Part shown: positions 8,745 to 17,202 of the stretch, in pieces
Position numbering within the stretch: the first letter of the stretch is position 1
Layout: each line of letters opens with the position of its first letter
NCBI RefSeq assembly: GCF_026723765.1
Contig: NZ_CP113524.1
Location: forward strand, 1,907,001 to 1,971,000
DNA from: Lacrimispora xylanolytica
Lineage (GTDB): Bacteria > Bacillota > Clostridia > Lachnospirales > Lachnospiraceae
Direction: 5' to 3'
DNA length: 64,000 nucleotides
The notes under the pieces: generated by a model
The model's database searches: none
Seen by the model: the letters and a program-made list of their open reading frames with translations, nothing else
Told to the model about the DNA's origin: nothing
Translations under genes and position numbers: made by a program

Positions 8745-10516
8745 TGGAAAAAAAGAATAACAGCATTCGCTATACCATATTTGTATATTTTACCGTGACA
8801 GCACTGGCTGCCAGCCTTTTAATCACCTTTTCCCTATACCAGCGTCTCACCGGCCAGGTAACGGAAAAGGTAATGGCTGAGAATCAGAGCCTGATCAATC
8901 AGGTGGCAAGGTCTGTGGAATCTTATCTGCGAACGGTCATGAAGCTGTCAGATTCCCTTTATTATGGTGCCGTTAAAAATGCAGACATTTCTTCCGAATC
9001 CATCAATAATGAAATCACCCTGCTATATGACAATAACAAGGACAATGTGGATAATATTGCCCTTTTTACCCAGACAGGTTCCATGGTGGAGGCGGTTCCT
9101 GCGGCAAGGCTTAAAAATGGCCTGAAGGTCACAGAAGAGCACTGGTTCATCAATGCGCTGGATAAAACTGAGAACCAGCATTTCTCCTATCCCCATGTCC
9201 AGTACATTTTTGACAGCAATGAAAATCAGTACCGATGGGTGATTTCCCTTTCAAGAGCCGTGGAGCTTACGGAAGGAACCTCCACCACCCAGGGGGTACT
9301 GCTTGTGGACTTAAGCTACTCCAGTCTGGAGCATCTTTTTGACGGGGTAACCACTGGAAAGGACGGCTACGTCTATCTCATAAGCAGCGACGGTCAGATT
9401 CTTTATCACCCCAACATGCAGCTTATTGACTCCGGCCGTTTGAAAGAAAGCAATCTGGCGGCTGCTACCTATAAGGATGGAAACCACAGAGAGGAGCTGG
9501 AGGGGAAAGAGAGAATCATAACGGTCAAATCAATTGGCTATACAGGCTGGAAGGTCATCGGAGTGACTCCCAAAAATGTGGTATCCTTAAATTCCATTAA
9601 AACAAGACTTTTCATTGTCTTTTTAATCACCTTAATTTTATCGGTACTTGCCGTAATAAACTCTTACATCTCATCACGTATCACGAATCCGATCAAAGAG
9701 CTTGAAAAATCCGTAGGAATGCTGGAAGAAGGAAATTTAGACACCCCTGTTTTAATTGGAGGTTCTTATGAAATCCAGCATTTAGGAAATTCCATTAAAA
9801 ACATGGCAAAGCAGATCCGCGTCCTTATGGATGACATTGTTTCCGAGCATGAAGCCAAACGTAAACAGGAATTTGACACTCTCCAATCTCAGATCAATCC
9901 TCATTTCTTATACAATACCCTTGACATCATAGTATGGATGATCGAAAATGAACAAAAAAATGAAGCGGTGAAAGCGGTAACCGCCCTGGCCAGATTCTTC
10001 CGTATCAGCTTAAGCAAAGGAAAAAGCATTATTACCGTCCGGGACGAGCTTGAGCACGTAAGGAATTATTTGATGATTCAGCACATGCGGTTTAAAAATA
10101 AATTCTCCTATGAAATCCATGTAGAGGAAGAATGTCTGGAGCTGACCAGTTTAAAACTCATGCTGCAGCCTCTTGTGGAAAATGCCATTTATCATGGCAT
10201 GGAGTTTATGGATGGAGAGGGAGAGATCTATTTAGAGGTTTTTTGCCGGGGAGAAGAGCTTTATTTTATCGTAAAGGACAATGGACTGGGAATGACAGAG
10301 GAGCAAGTCGAAAGCTTATTTACCGGACAGTCTCACAGTACCTCTAAAAAGGGCTCAGGAATCGGCGTAAAGAATGTGAATGAACGGATTAAGCTTTATT
10401 TTGGGGAAGCGTATGGCCTTATTATCAGCTCTGAGCCAGACGAAGGAACCACCATTACCATTCACCTGCCTGCCGTTTCTTATGGTTCTGTTTCAGAAAA
10501 GGAAAAAAGAGTATGA
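8744..10516 (+). CDS. YesM-type sensor histidine kinase
   Basis: Membrane sensor kinase of 590 residues, partner of the preceding regulator. A first membrane segment at about 12-32 is followed by a roughly 250-residue extracellular sensor that looks like a Cache domain, a second membrane segment at about 288-308, and a HAMP linker (ITNPIKELEKSV). The His_kinase domain has its phospho-acceptor His387 in QINPHFLYN, and a HATPase domain follows with VENAIYHG and DNGLGM. The last four bases overlap the next gene in an ATGA, so the sugar-binding protein is translationally coupled to the kinase. That suggests the binding protein feeds the sensor. Confidence 0.93.
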   Translation: MEKKNNSIRYTIFVYFTVTALAASLLITFSLYQRLTGQVTEKVMAENQSLINQVARSVESYLRTVMKLSDSLYYGAVKNADISSESINNEITLLYDNNKDNVDNIALFTQTGSMVEAVPAARLKNGLKVTEEHWFINALDKTENQHFSYPHVQYIFDSNENQYRWVISLSRAVELTEGTSTTQGVLLVDLSYSSLEHLFDGVTTGKDGYVYLISSDGQILYHPNMQLIDSGRLKESNLAAATYKDGNHREELEGKERIITVKSIGYTGWKVIGVTPKNVVSLNSIKTRLFIVFLITLILSVLAVINSYISSRITNPIKELEKSVGMLEEGNLDTPVLIGGSYEIQHLGNSIKNMAKQIRVLMDDIVSEHEAKRKQEFDTLQSQINPHFLYNTLDIIVWMIENEQKNEAVKAVTALARFFRISLSKGKSIITVRDELEHVRNYLMIQHMRFKNKFSYEIHVEEECLELTSLKLMLQPLVENAIYHGMEFMDGEGEIYLEVFCRGEELYFIVKDNGLGMTEEQVESLFTGQSHSTSKKGSGIGVKNVNERIKLYFGEAYGLIISSEPDEGTTITIHLPAVSYGSVSEKEKRV

Positions 10517-11484
10517 CAAAACAGGAAAAATTACTATGGAGTTTCATGGCATTACTGCTTGTTGTCCTGTTTCTTTTGTCCTCCACGGATCTGATCATTA
10601 AAGAAAAGAAAACAGATATTTATCCAGTTTCCATAATTATCAGTGACACCAGCGACGAATATTATGCGAATTTCAGAAAGGGCGTGGATAAGGCGGCAGA
10701 AGAATATAATGTGGATGTCAGCTTTATCACACTTTTTGAAAAAGGAGATGACATTCAGCAGATGGAGCTGTTAAAAAGAGAGATGGATGACGGTGCGGCG
10801 GCAGTCATCTTGGCACCAGCCAAACCAGAAGCGTGTGCTAAGGCCCTGGATAACATGGTTCTTAACAGCCCGGTTGTTGTACTTGGAAATCTGTTCCCCA
10901 ATGAACTTGTCCGCAGCAGCGTTTCTCTTAATTATGAAGATGAGGGAAAAAAGCTTGGACAAGCCATTGCATCAGAACATTCTACGTCTCTCCCGGTGTG
11001 GATTTTTACGCAAGGACTTGATTATGGATATAACAGAGAAGTGTACGACGGACTGACTGCCGTTCTTAAGGCCTCTGGATTTTCTGTTGGTCTGTATGAA
11101 AAGAAGGAGATCGAAACCTTTCGAAAGGTCATAGAAGGAACCGTATATCCAGACAGCAAAGAGGCTATTATCGCAGCCATTGACGTGGAAAGCCTTGATG
11201 AAGCAGCAACCATCATCGCCGGAAGTCCGGTATATGGCAATTATATTGCAGGACTTTATGGAGTAGGCAGTACCACAAAACTATTAAAGCAGCTGGATAA
11301 TGGAGTCATAAAAGGGCTTATGGCAAACAATCAGTTTGATGCAGGCTATACCAGCATTGAGAAGGCAGTGGATGCGCTGCACAAAAGACAGGAAAGAGAC
11401 CAGATTATTTTGGAATCCTATTATATTAACAAATCCAATCTGCGAGAAAGCAAGTTGGAAAAAATCTTATATCCGATTGATTAA
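10513..11484 (+). CDS. Membrane-anchored periplasmic-binding-type sugar-binding protein
   Basis: 323 residues: an N-terminal hydrophobic anchor (about 8-28) without a lipobox cysteine, then a type I periplasmic-binding fold of the ribose/galactose group (VSIIISDTSDEYYANFRKGV near residue 39 and AAAVILAPAKPEA near 95). Overlap with the kinase gene and absence of an adjacent permease suggest it acts as an extracellular sensor partner of the kinase, as proposed for similar operons, rather than in uptake. The ligand cannot be read from the sequence. It lacks the calcium-loop DxNxDG motif seen in the MglB-like neighbours. Confidence 0.75.
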   Translation: MTKQEKLLWSFMALLLVVLFLLSSTDLIIKEKKTDIYPVSIIISDTSDEYYANFRKGVDKAAEEYNVDVSFITLFEKGDDIQQMELLKREMDDGAAAVILAPAKPEACAKALDNMVLNSPVVVLGNLFPNELVRSSVSLNYEDEGKKLGQAIASEHSTSLPVWIFTQGLDYGYNREVYDGLTAVLKASGFSVGLYEKKEIETFRKVIEGTVYPDSKEAIIAAIDVESLDEAATIIAGSPVYGNYIAGLYGVGSTTKLLKQLDNGVIKGLMANNQFDAGYTSIEKAVDALHKRQERDQIILESYYINKSNLRESKLEKILYPID

Positions 11485-11498
11485 ATGGGGGAAGGAAT

Positions 11499-12521
11499 AT
11501 GAGAAAAATTCATGGGATCATAGCAGCAGCATTCGTAATACTTTTGATTTTGGCAGGGGTTTCTTATAAGAATTTTAAAGCGGGAGAAGCAGACGATAAA
11601 AAAGCCATTCGCATTGGTGTAGCACTTTACCGGGGGGATGACTCATTTATCAATATGCTGCGTTCCAATTTAGAGGGCCAGGCAAAGGAATACGAAAAAA
11701 GGACCGGAGTTAAGGTAGTTATGGAAGTCGTAGATGCCAAGGGAAACCAAAATACGCAAAACAGCCAGGTAGACCGCTTTATTTCCCTTGGATATAATGC
11801 CATCTGCGTTAATGTGGTAGACCGCTCCATGGCGTCTAACATTATAAATAAGACAATGGACGCCAAGCTGCCTGTAGTATTTTTTAACAGAGAGCCGGTA
11901 GAAGAGGATATGAGGCGGTGGGAGAAGCTTTACTATGTGGGAGTGAATGCAAAGGAAACTGCTGTTTTGCAGGGAAATATACTGGTGGAGGCATATAAAA
12001 AAGATCCGGCTTCTCTTGATTTAAATGGAGACGGGAAAGTAAGCTACGTTCTTTTAGAAGGAGAGAGCAGTCATCAGGATGCGCTGATTCGTACAGAATG
12101 GTCCATACAGACTCTGAAAAATGGGGGAGTGCCCTTAGAGAAAATCACTGGTGCCATAGCCAATTGGGACAGAAGTCAGGCCTCCGCCTGGATGGAACAG
12201 TGGCTCTCCGAATATCCGGACCAGATTGAGGTAGTGATTTGTAACAATGATGATATGGCTCTTGGAGCATCAGATGCCCTGGAGAGAAATAACATTAAAA
12301 AACCAATTAAGATCGTAGGGATTGACGGCACTCCCCAGGGCATAGAAGGGCTTCGTACCGGTAAAATATTCGGAACCGTTCAGTGTGATGGCGAGGAATA
12401 TGCAAAGGTCATATTTGAAATTGCAGCAGCAGAATCCTTAGGAGATAATGTACAGGATAAAGTAGCTCTTCGTGATGGCAAATATTATGACTGCAGTCAG
12501 AGGGCGGTTTACCAGCAATAA
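11499..12521 (+). CDS. MglB-like galactose-family binding protein, membrane anchored
   Basis: 340 residues with an uncleaved-looking N-terminal hydrophobic segment (about 5-22) and no lipobox. The body resembles the galactose/glucose-binding protein MglB: IRIGVALYRGDDSF near residue 33, a probable calcium-binding loop DLNGDGKVSY at 174-183, and VVICNNDDMALGA near 245. It starts 14 bases after the previous gene behind a GGGGGAAGG site. With the regulator, kinase and previous gene it makes a four-gene unit placed just before mglBAC. A sensory role for an extracellular sugar is an inference. Confidence 0.8.
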   Translation: MRKIHGIIAAAFVILLILAGVSYKNFKAGEADDKKAIRIGVALYRGDDSFINMLRSNLEGQAKEYEKRTGVKVVMEVVDAKGNQNTQNSQVDRFISLGYNAICVNVVDRSMASNIINKTMDAKLPVVFFNREPVEEDMRRWEKLYYVGVNAKETAVLQGNILVEAYKKDPASLDLNGDGKVSYVLLEGESSHQDALIRTEWSIQTLKNGGVPLEKITGAIANWDRSQASAWMEQWLSEYPDQIEVVICNNDDMALGASDALERNNIKKPIKIVGIDGTPQGIEGLRTGKIFGTVQCDGEEYAKVIFEIAAAESLGDNVQDKVALRDGKYYDCSQRAVYQQ

Positions 12522-12644
12522 AGAACTGTGCTTTGTCTGTGAGTTACAAAAATATAAAAATATTCTATAAAAATATAGATAATCTAAAAAATTCGATATA
12601 TGACCCAATAATATCTTATGGAAAAGTGCACAAAAAAACTATAT

Positions 12645-12690
12645 AATGAGCGTGTTGATAAAGCAAAGTGCTTACATCGATACGCTCATT
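12645..12690 (+). promoter_or_regulatory. Long inverted repeat in the mglB leader
   Basis: AATGAGCGT...ACGCTCATT encloses a second pairing of AAGCA with TGCTT, giving a near-continuous stem with a tiny AAG loop. It is followed by TTTATAAT and then the mglB ribosome-binding site. A TATAAT overlaps its left edge at 12642-12647. It could be a terminator for the upstream sensor operon, an RNA stabiliser for mglB, or an operator. The rest of the 194-base gap is AT-rich. Confidence 0.5.
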
Positions 12691-12715
12691 TTATAATGTA
12701 AAGGGAGGATTTTTC

Positions 12716-13837
12716 ATGAGATTACTTAAAAAAGTATTAGCAGTTGGCCTTGCATCAGCAATGGTATTATCCATGGCAGGATGCGGTTCAGGAGGCAAAG
12801 GAACTACGGCAGCATCAGAGGCTACCACTGCAGCTGAGACCAAAAAAGAGGATGGAAGCGCGGCTGAAACCACTGCAAAGGCAGTAAAGGACGCAGTAGG
12901 CGGAGACTTAGCAGATAAGAAAGTGGGTATTTCTATCTACAAGTTTGACGACAACTTTATGACTCTTTACAGAACAGAGCTTCAGCGTTATCTGACAGAG
13001 GACCTTGGCTTTAAAAAGGAGAATGTAGTTATTCAGGATGGTAAGGGTGATCAGGCAGAGCAGACCAATCAGATTCAGAACTTCATCACACAGAAGTATG
13101 ATGTACTGATCTTAAACCTTGTTCAGGCTTCCTCCGCTCCGGAAATCACCAACATGTGTAAAGAAGCAGGAATTCCGGTTGTATTCATTAACCGTGAGCC
13201 TGATACAGAAGAAGAGCAGAGATGGAAAGATGAGAAAATCAATGCAACCTACGTAGGATGTGACGCAAGACAGTCTGGTACCTATCAGGGAGAAGAAATT
13301 CTTGAAACCTCCAACAAAGGTGATATCAACGGCGATGGCGTTATTAACTATATTATGATTCAGGGTGACCCAGAGAACGTTGATGCACAGTATAGAACCG
13401 AGTTTTCTGTGAAAGCTCTTACAGAGTCTGGTATGAAAGTAAAAGAACTCTTAAAGCAGCGTGGTGACTGGGATCAGGCAAAAGCACAGCAGATTGCTCA
13501 GGATGCCTTAACACAGTACGGCGATCAGATCGAAGTTATCTTCTGCAACAACGATGCTATGGCACTTGGTGCTTTACAGGCAATCGAGGCAGCAGGCCGC
13601 ACAGTAGATAAAGATATCTATTTAGTTGGTGTTGATGCGTTAACAGAAGCAGTACAGAACGTAATCGACGGCAAGCAGACCGGTACCGTATTCAACGATC
13701 ACTTCTCACAGGCTAAGACAGCAAGTGATATGGCTGTTAAGTTCTTAAAAGGGGAAGCAGTTGAAAACGTAAACATGGTTGACTATATCAAGGTTACCAA
13801 AGGAAATGCTCAGGATATCTTAGATAAATTAAAATAA
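12716..13837 (+). CDS. mglB: Galactose/methyl-galactoside ABC transporter substrate-binding lipoprotein MglB
   Basis: Extracellular sugar-binding lipoprotein of 373 residues. The signal peptide ends in a lipobox with Cys23 (MAGC), followed by a Thr/Ala/Glu-rich linker. Type I binding fold: KVGISIYKFDDNFM near residue 72, a calcium loop DINGDGVINY at about 203-212, VIFCNNDAMALGA near 276, and DHFSQAKTASDMA near 327. ATG 12716 is chosen because GGGAGG precedes it and the signal peptide begins here; an ATG at 12668 would add an implausible extension. A hairpin separates it from the ATPase gene. Confidence 0.93.
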   Translation: MRLLKKVLAVGLASAMVLSMAGCGSGGKGTTAASEATTAAETKKEDGSAAETTAKAVKDAVGGDLADKKVGISIYKFDDNFMTLYRTELQRYLTEDLGFKKENVVIQDGKGDQAEQTNQIQNFITQKYDVLILNLVQASSAPEITNMCKEAGIPVVFINREPDTEEEQRWKDEKINATYVGCDARQSGTYQGEEILETSNKGDINGDGVINYIMIQGDPENVDAQYRTEFSVKALTESGMKVKELLKQRGDWDQAKAQQIAQDALTQYGDQIEVIFCNNDAMALGALQAIEAAGRTVDKDIYLVGVDALTEAVQNVIDGKQTGTVFNDHFSQAKTASDMAVKFLKGEAVENVNMVDYIKVTKGNAQDILDKLK

Positions 13838-13854
13838 TTAAAAAAGCTGAATAG

Positions 13855-13885
13855 CGGGTGTGTCGGTAAGGCACACCCGATTTTT
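13855..13885 (+). terminator. Attenuating hairpin between mglB and mglA
   Basis: CGGGTGTG pairs with CACACCCG across a nine-base loop, followed by ATTTTT. As a partial terminator inside the operon it would give more binding protein than ATPase and permease, a common arrangement in ABC sugar operons. The two following in-frame-less ATGs before mglA show no gene. Confidence 0.75.
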
Positions 13886-13966
13886 AAAGATAATGAAGCA
13901 CCCTACGGGTATACCTGGATGCCCAAAGAACATGGGCAATAATAATGTAATGAAAGGAGAAACGGG

Positions 13967-15523
13967 ATGGCAGAGCAGTATAGACTGGAAATGGTTGGAG
14001 TCAGTAAATCCTTTCCCGGAGTCAAGGCACTTGATAAGATTAACTTAAAAGTACGTCCCGGTACCGTTCACGCCTTGATGGGGGAGAACGGAGCAGGCAA
14101 ATCAACCCTTATGAAATGCCTTTTTGGCATCTATAACATGGATGAAGGTGAAGTCTTCATCGACGGCAACAAAGTGGATATTGCAAACCCTGATGATGCA
14201 TTGCACAAAGGGCTCGCCATGGTACATCAGGAGCTGCAGCCGGTTCCGGCGCGTTCCATTGCAGAGAACATGTATCTGGGAAGATATCCTCTCATAAAAT
14301 TTGGTCCATTAAAGATTGTGGATCATAAAATTATGAATGCAGAAGCAGAAAAATGGCTTAAGGATGTTAAAATGGAGTTTAATCCCAAAGCAAAGCTGGG
14401 AACTCTTTCAATCGGACAAATGCAGTCAGTAGAGATTGCAAAAGCGGTAAGCCAGAATGCGAAGCTGGTAATTCTGGATGAGCCGACTTCTTCTCTGACT
14501 GATAACGAAGTAGAAGCCCTCTTTCGGATTATAAGAGACTTAAAATCCAGGGGAGTTTCTATGATATATATCAGCCATAAGATGGCAGAAATCAGACAGA
14601 TCGCTGATGATATTACCATCATGCGGGATGGCACTTACGTAGGCTCCTGGGAAGTTAAGGACATTACAGATGAAGATATTGTAAAACAGATGGTAGGACG
14701 TGAACTTGGTAATGTTTATCCGCCAAAGGATGATTACAGAACGGATGAAGTGTTATTAAAGGTAAGCCATTTGTCAAGCATTCACAAGCGTTCCTTTCAG
14801 GATTGCTCCTTTGAGTTAAGACGTGGGGAGATATTAGGCTTTGGAGGTCTGGTTGGAGCTCAGAGGACCGAGCTTATGGAAGCCATCTTTGGGATGCGAA
14901 ACATCGCTTCCGGAGATATTGAAATCCTTGGGGAAAAAGTGTCAATCAAGCACCCGCAGGATGCGATTAATAATTCCGTTGGGATGATAACCGAAGACCG
15001 AAGGGGAAACGGAATCTTCGGATGCCTGAGTATTTCTGACAATACGGCAATCTCCTCTTACCGGAATTATACAAAAGCAGGTGTCATTAACAGTAAAAAG
15101 GTCGGAACGGTAGTAAAAGACAGCATTTCCAGGCTGAGTATAAAAACGCCTAATGACAGAACGCAGATTCAATCCCTTTCAGGAGGAAACCAGCAAAAGG
15201 TAATTATAGCAAGATGGCTGGCCAATAATCCGGATATTCTTATCATGGATGAACCGACCAGAGGAATTGACATAGGCGCTAAGTTTGAAATTTATCAAAT
15301 TATGGTGGATTTAGTGAAGCAGGGAAAATCCATTATTATGATATCCTCTGAAATGCCTGAACTCATTGGCATGTCAAACCGAATCATTGTTATGTGCAAC
15401 GGACGTATAACAGGAGAAGTAGAAGATGAGGAGGCAACTCAGGAGAAGATTATGGCGTTTGCCACTAAATTTGATCTAAACGATAAAATAGGAGAAAGTT
15501 CCACTCAGGAGGTTAAGTCATGA
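13967..15523 (+). CDS. mglA: Galactose/methyl-galactoside ABC transporter ATP-binding protein MglA
   Basis: Fused double ATPase of 518 residues that powers sugar import. The first domain has Walker A GENGAGKST near residues 39-47, signature LSIGQMQ and Walker B VILDEPTS. The second has the divergent P-loop region GLVGAQRTE near 296, usual for this subfamily, then SLSGGNQQKV and ILIMDEPTRGID. It overlaps mglC by four bases. The domain pair and the flanking mglB and mglC place it in the MglA/RbsA family; galactose is preferred over ribose because of the MglB-type partner. Confidence 0.93.
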   Translation: MAEQYRLEMVGVSKSFPGVKALDKINLKVRPGTVHALMGENGAGKSTLMKCLFGIYNMDEGEVFIDGNKVDIANPDDALHKGLAMVHQELQPVPARSIAENMYLGRYPLIKFGPLKIVDHKIMNAEAEKWLKDVKMEFNPKAKLGTLSIGQMQSVEIAKAVSQNAKLVILDEPTSSLTDNEVEALFRIIRDLKSRGVSMIYISHKMAEIRQIADDITIMRDGTYVGSWEVKDITDEDIVKQMVGRELGNVYPPKDDYRTDEVLLKVSHLSSIHKRSFQDCSFELRRGEILGFGGLVGAQRTELMEAIFGMRNIASGDIEILGEKVSIKHPQDAINNSVGMITEDRRGNGIFGCLSISDNTAISSYRNYTKAGVINSKKVGTVVKDSISRLSIKTPNDRTQIQSLSGGNQQKVIIARWLANNPDILIMDEPTRGIDIGAKFEIYQIMVDLVKQGKSIIMISSEMPELIGMSNRIIVMCNGRITGEVEDEEATQEKIMAFATKFDLNDKIGESSTQEVKS

Positions 15524-16518
15524 CAGCTAAGAAGGTTAATATGAAGGATTTCCTTATTAATAATGGAATCATCGTTGTCCTCATCCTGCTGGCCATATTT
15601 ACGGCAATCAAGCAGCCAGCTTTTGCATCACCAGATAACTTGAAAAATATTGCACTGAATGTTGCACCTCGATTCATCATTGCCTGCGGTATCTCAGGCT
15701 GTCTGATCACCAGAGGTACAGATCTTTCCGCAGGACGTATTGTAGGACTTTCTGCCTGTCTTGCAGGTACTCTGCTCCAGAAGCCAGGATACAGCGGAAA
15801 ATTCTTCCCTAATCTTCCTGATTTTGGGATCTGGTGGGTCTTTGCAGTGCTTTTAATCTGTATCGCTGTCTGTGCCATTTTCGGACTGATCAATGGCCTT
15901 GTTATTTCATACCTTAAGGTACCGGCCTTTATCGGAACTTTGGGTATGCAGTTAATTGTATACGGAGCATGTCTTGTGTATACCAATGCAACACCAATCG
16001 GAGGCTACCGCCCGGCTTATACCGAGGTGGCAAAAGGAAGACTTTTTGGTGTGATTCCTTATTTATTTTTAATCGCTCTGGCAATTGGTCTCATTATCTG
16101 GTTTGTTTATAACAAGACTCCTCACGGAAAATATATGTATGCCATCGGTGGAAACGAGCAGGCAGCAGAGGTTTCCGGTGTAAATACCAATAAGACCAAG
16201 ATCATTATCTATGTAACAGCAGCCGTTCTTTATGCACTGGGAGGATTTCTTGTAGGCGCCAAATCAGGCGGTTCCTCTGTAAACATGGGTATGGGCTGGG
16301 AGCTGGAGGCAATCGCCGCCTGTACCATCGGTGGTGTTTCCGTTAACGGTGGTATTGGTAAAGTATCCGGTGTTCTCATTGGTGTATTGGTATTTGAGAT
16401 TTTAAAGACATGTCTCCAATACCTTGGAGTGGATACCAACTACCAGTACATTGCGCAGGGTATTGTTATCGTAGTAGCAATTGCTCTTGATATCAGAAAA
16501 TATATCGCTAAGAAATAA
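15520..16518 (+). CDS. mglC: Galactose/methyl-galactoside ABC transporter permease MglC
   Basis: Inner-membrane permease of 332 residues with about eight to ten hydrophobic segments. The family motifs SGCLITRGTDLSAGRIVGLSA (near 65-85) and YAIGGNEQAAEVSGVN (near 207-222) are present, and LEAIAACTIGGVSVNGGIG lies near 264-282. It starts within the last codons of mglA (ATGA overlap) and is followed by a strong bidirectional terminator, so it ends the mgl operon. Confidence 0.94.
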   Translation: MTAKKVNMKDFLINNGIIVVLILLAIFTAIKQPAFASPDNLKNIALNVAPRFIIACGISGCLITRGTDLSAGRIVGLSACLAGTLLQKPGYSGKFFPNLPDFGIWWVFAVLLICIAVCAIFGLINGLVISYLKVPAFIGTLGMQLIVYGACLVYTNATPIGGYRPAYTEVAKGRLFGVIPYLFLIALAIGLIIWFVYNKTPHGKYMYAIGGNEQAAEVSGVNTNKTKIIIYVTAAVLYALGGFLVGAKSGGSSVNMGMGWELEAIAACTIGGVSVNGGIGKVSGVLIGVLVFEILKTCLQYLGVDTNYQYIAQGIVIVVAIALDIRKYIAKK

Positions 16519-16554
16519 TATAAATGACAGGAAGACTTTCGTCTGCATAGTCAG

Positions 16555-16615
16555 AAAAAGAACCGAAGCGAAGGTGTAGAATATTAATTTATTCTGCCTT
16601 CGCTTCGGTTTCTTT
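16555..16615. terminator. Bidirectional terminator between mglC and the CYTH gene
   Basis: AACCGAAGCGAAGG (16561-16574) pairs with CCTTCGCTTCGGTT (16597-16610), flanked by A-rich and T-rich runs on the two sides. The inner AGAATA...TATTCT can extend the stem. It serves the convergent genes on both strands. Confidence 0.85.
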
Positions 16616-17066
16616 ATGCCAGCCTGCTTAAACGGCTGTTTTGATACTCGCCGGAAAACGTTACATCTTCGCCGAACCATTCCGGTGCAGCAAAGGCTTC
16701 CGCCGCCTCCCGGCTCTCAAACTCTACTTCTGCAAGCATGAGCCCTTCAAACCGTCCCTCAAAGATATCCAGCTCAATCGTCAGAGAATCAGAATCCTCT
16801 ATTGGAATTAAGTATCTTTTTTTTGTAAGGATATGCCCATCTGCCTTCAGAATTAAATGATCATAGGAATCCTTAGTCAGAGGAAGGTTATATTCCTCTC
16901 TCTCTAAAAGCCCTTTTGATTTATAGGTAAGATAATAGCTGTCATCCTCTCTTCTTACACGGACCACTGGCTCTGTGGAAAGGTATCCCTGCTCAATGAG
17001 ATGATACGGATGGTCAGTAGCTCCCTCCGGGAGAGCGGAGATTAAATATTTTCGTTCTATTTCCAT
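16614..17066 (-). CDS. CYTH domain protein (triphosphate tunnel metalloenzyme family)
   Basis: 150 residues. The N-terminal MEIERKYLI is the CYTH signature (ExExK). Charged beta strands typical of the tunnel fold follow, including VVRVRREDDSYYLTYKSKG near 34-52 and LTIELDIFEG near 102. Family members hydrolyse inorganic triphosphate or related substrates; the substrate here is unknown. I chose the ATG at 17066 because AGGAGG stands six bases before it on this strand; an upstream in-frame start at 17117 would add 17 unusual residues. It is a single reverse-strand gene inside the sugar-related region. Confidence 0.88.
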   Translation of the reverse strand: MEIERKYLISALPEGATDHPYHLIEQGYLSTEPVVRVRREDDSYYLTYKSKGLLEREEYNLPLTKDSYDHLILKADGHILTKKRYLIPIEDSDSLTIELDIFEGRFEGLMLAEVEFESREAAEAFAAPEWFGEDVTFSGEYQNSRLSRLA

Positions 17067-17202
17067 AAAAGGCCTCCTAATGCTTGTTTTATGCCGAATG
17101 GTGTTAGTATAGCACAATTGGATAAAAAATAGAAGTATGTGGCAAAATCAAGAAAAACGTGGTAATATGAGAAATACAGTAAAATCCAGGAGAAAGAAAG
17201 AG

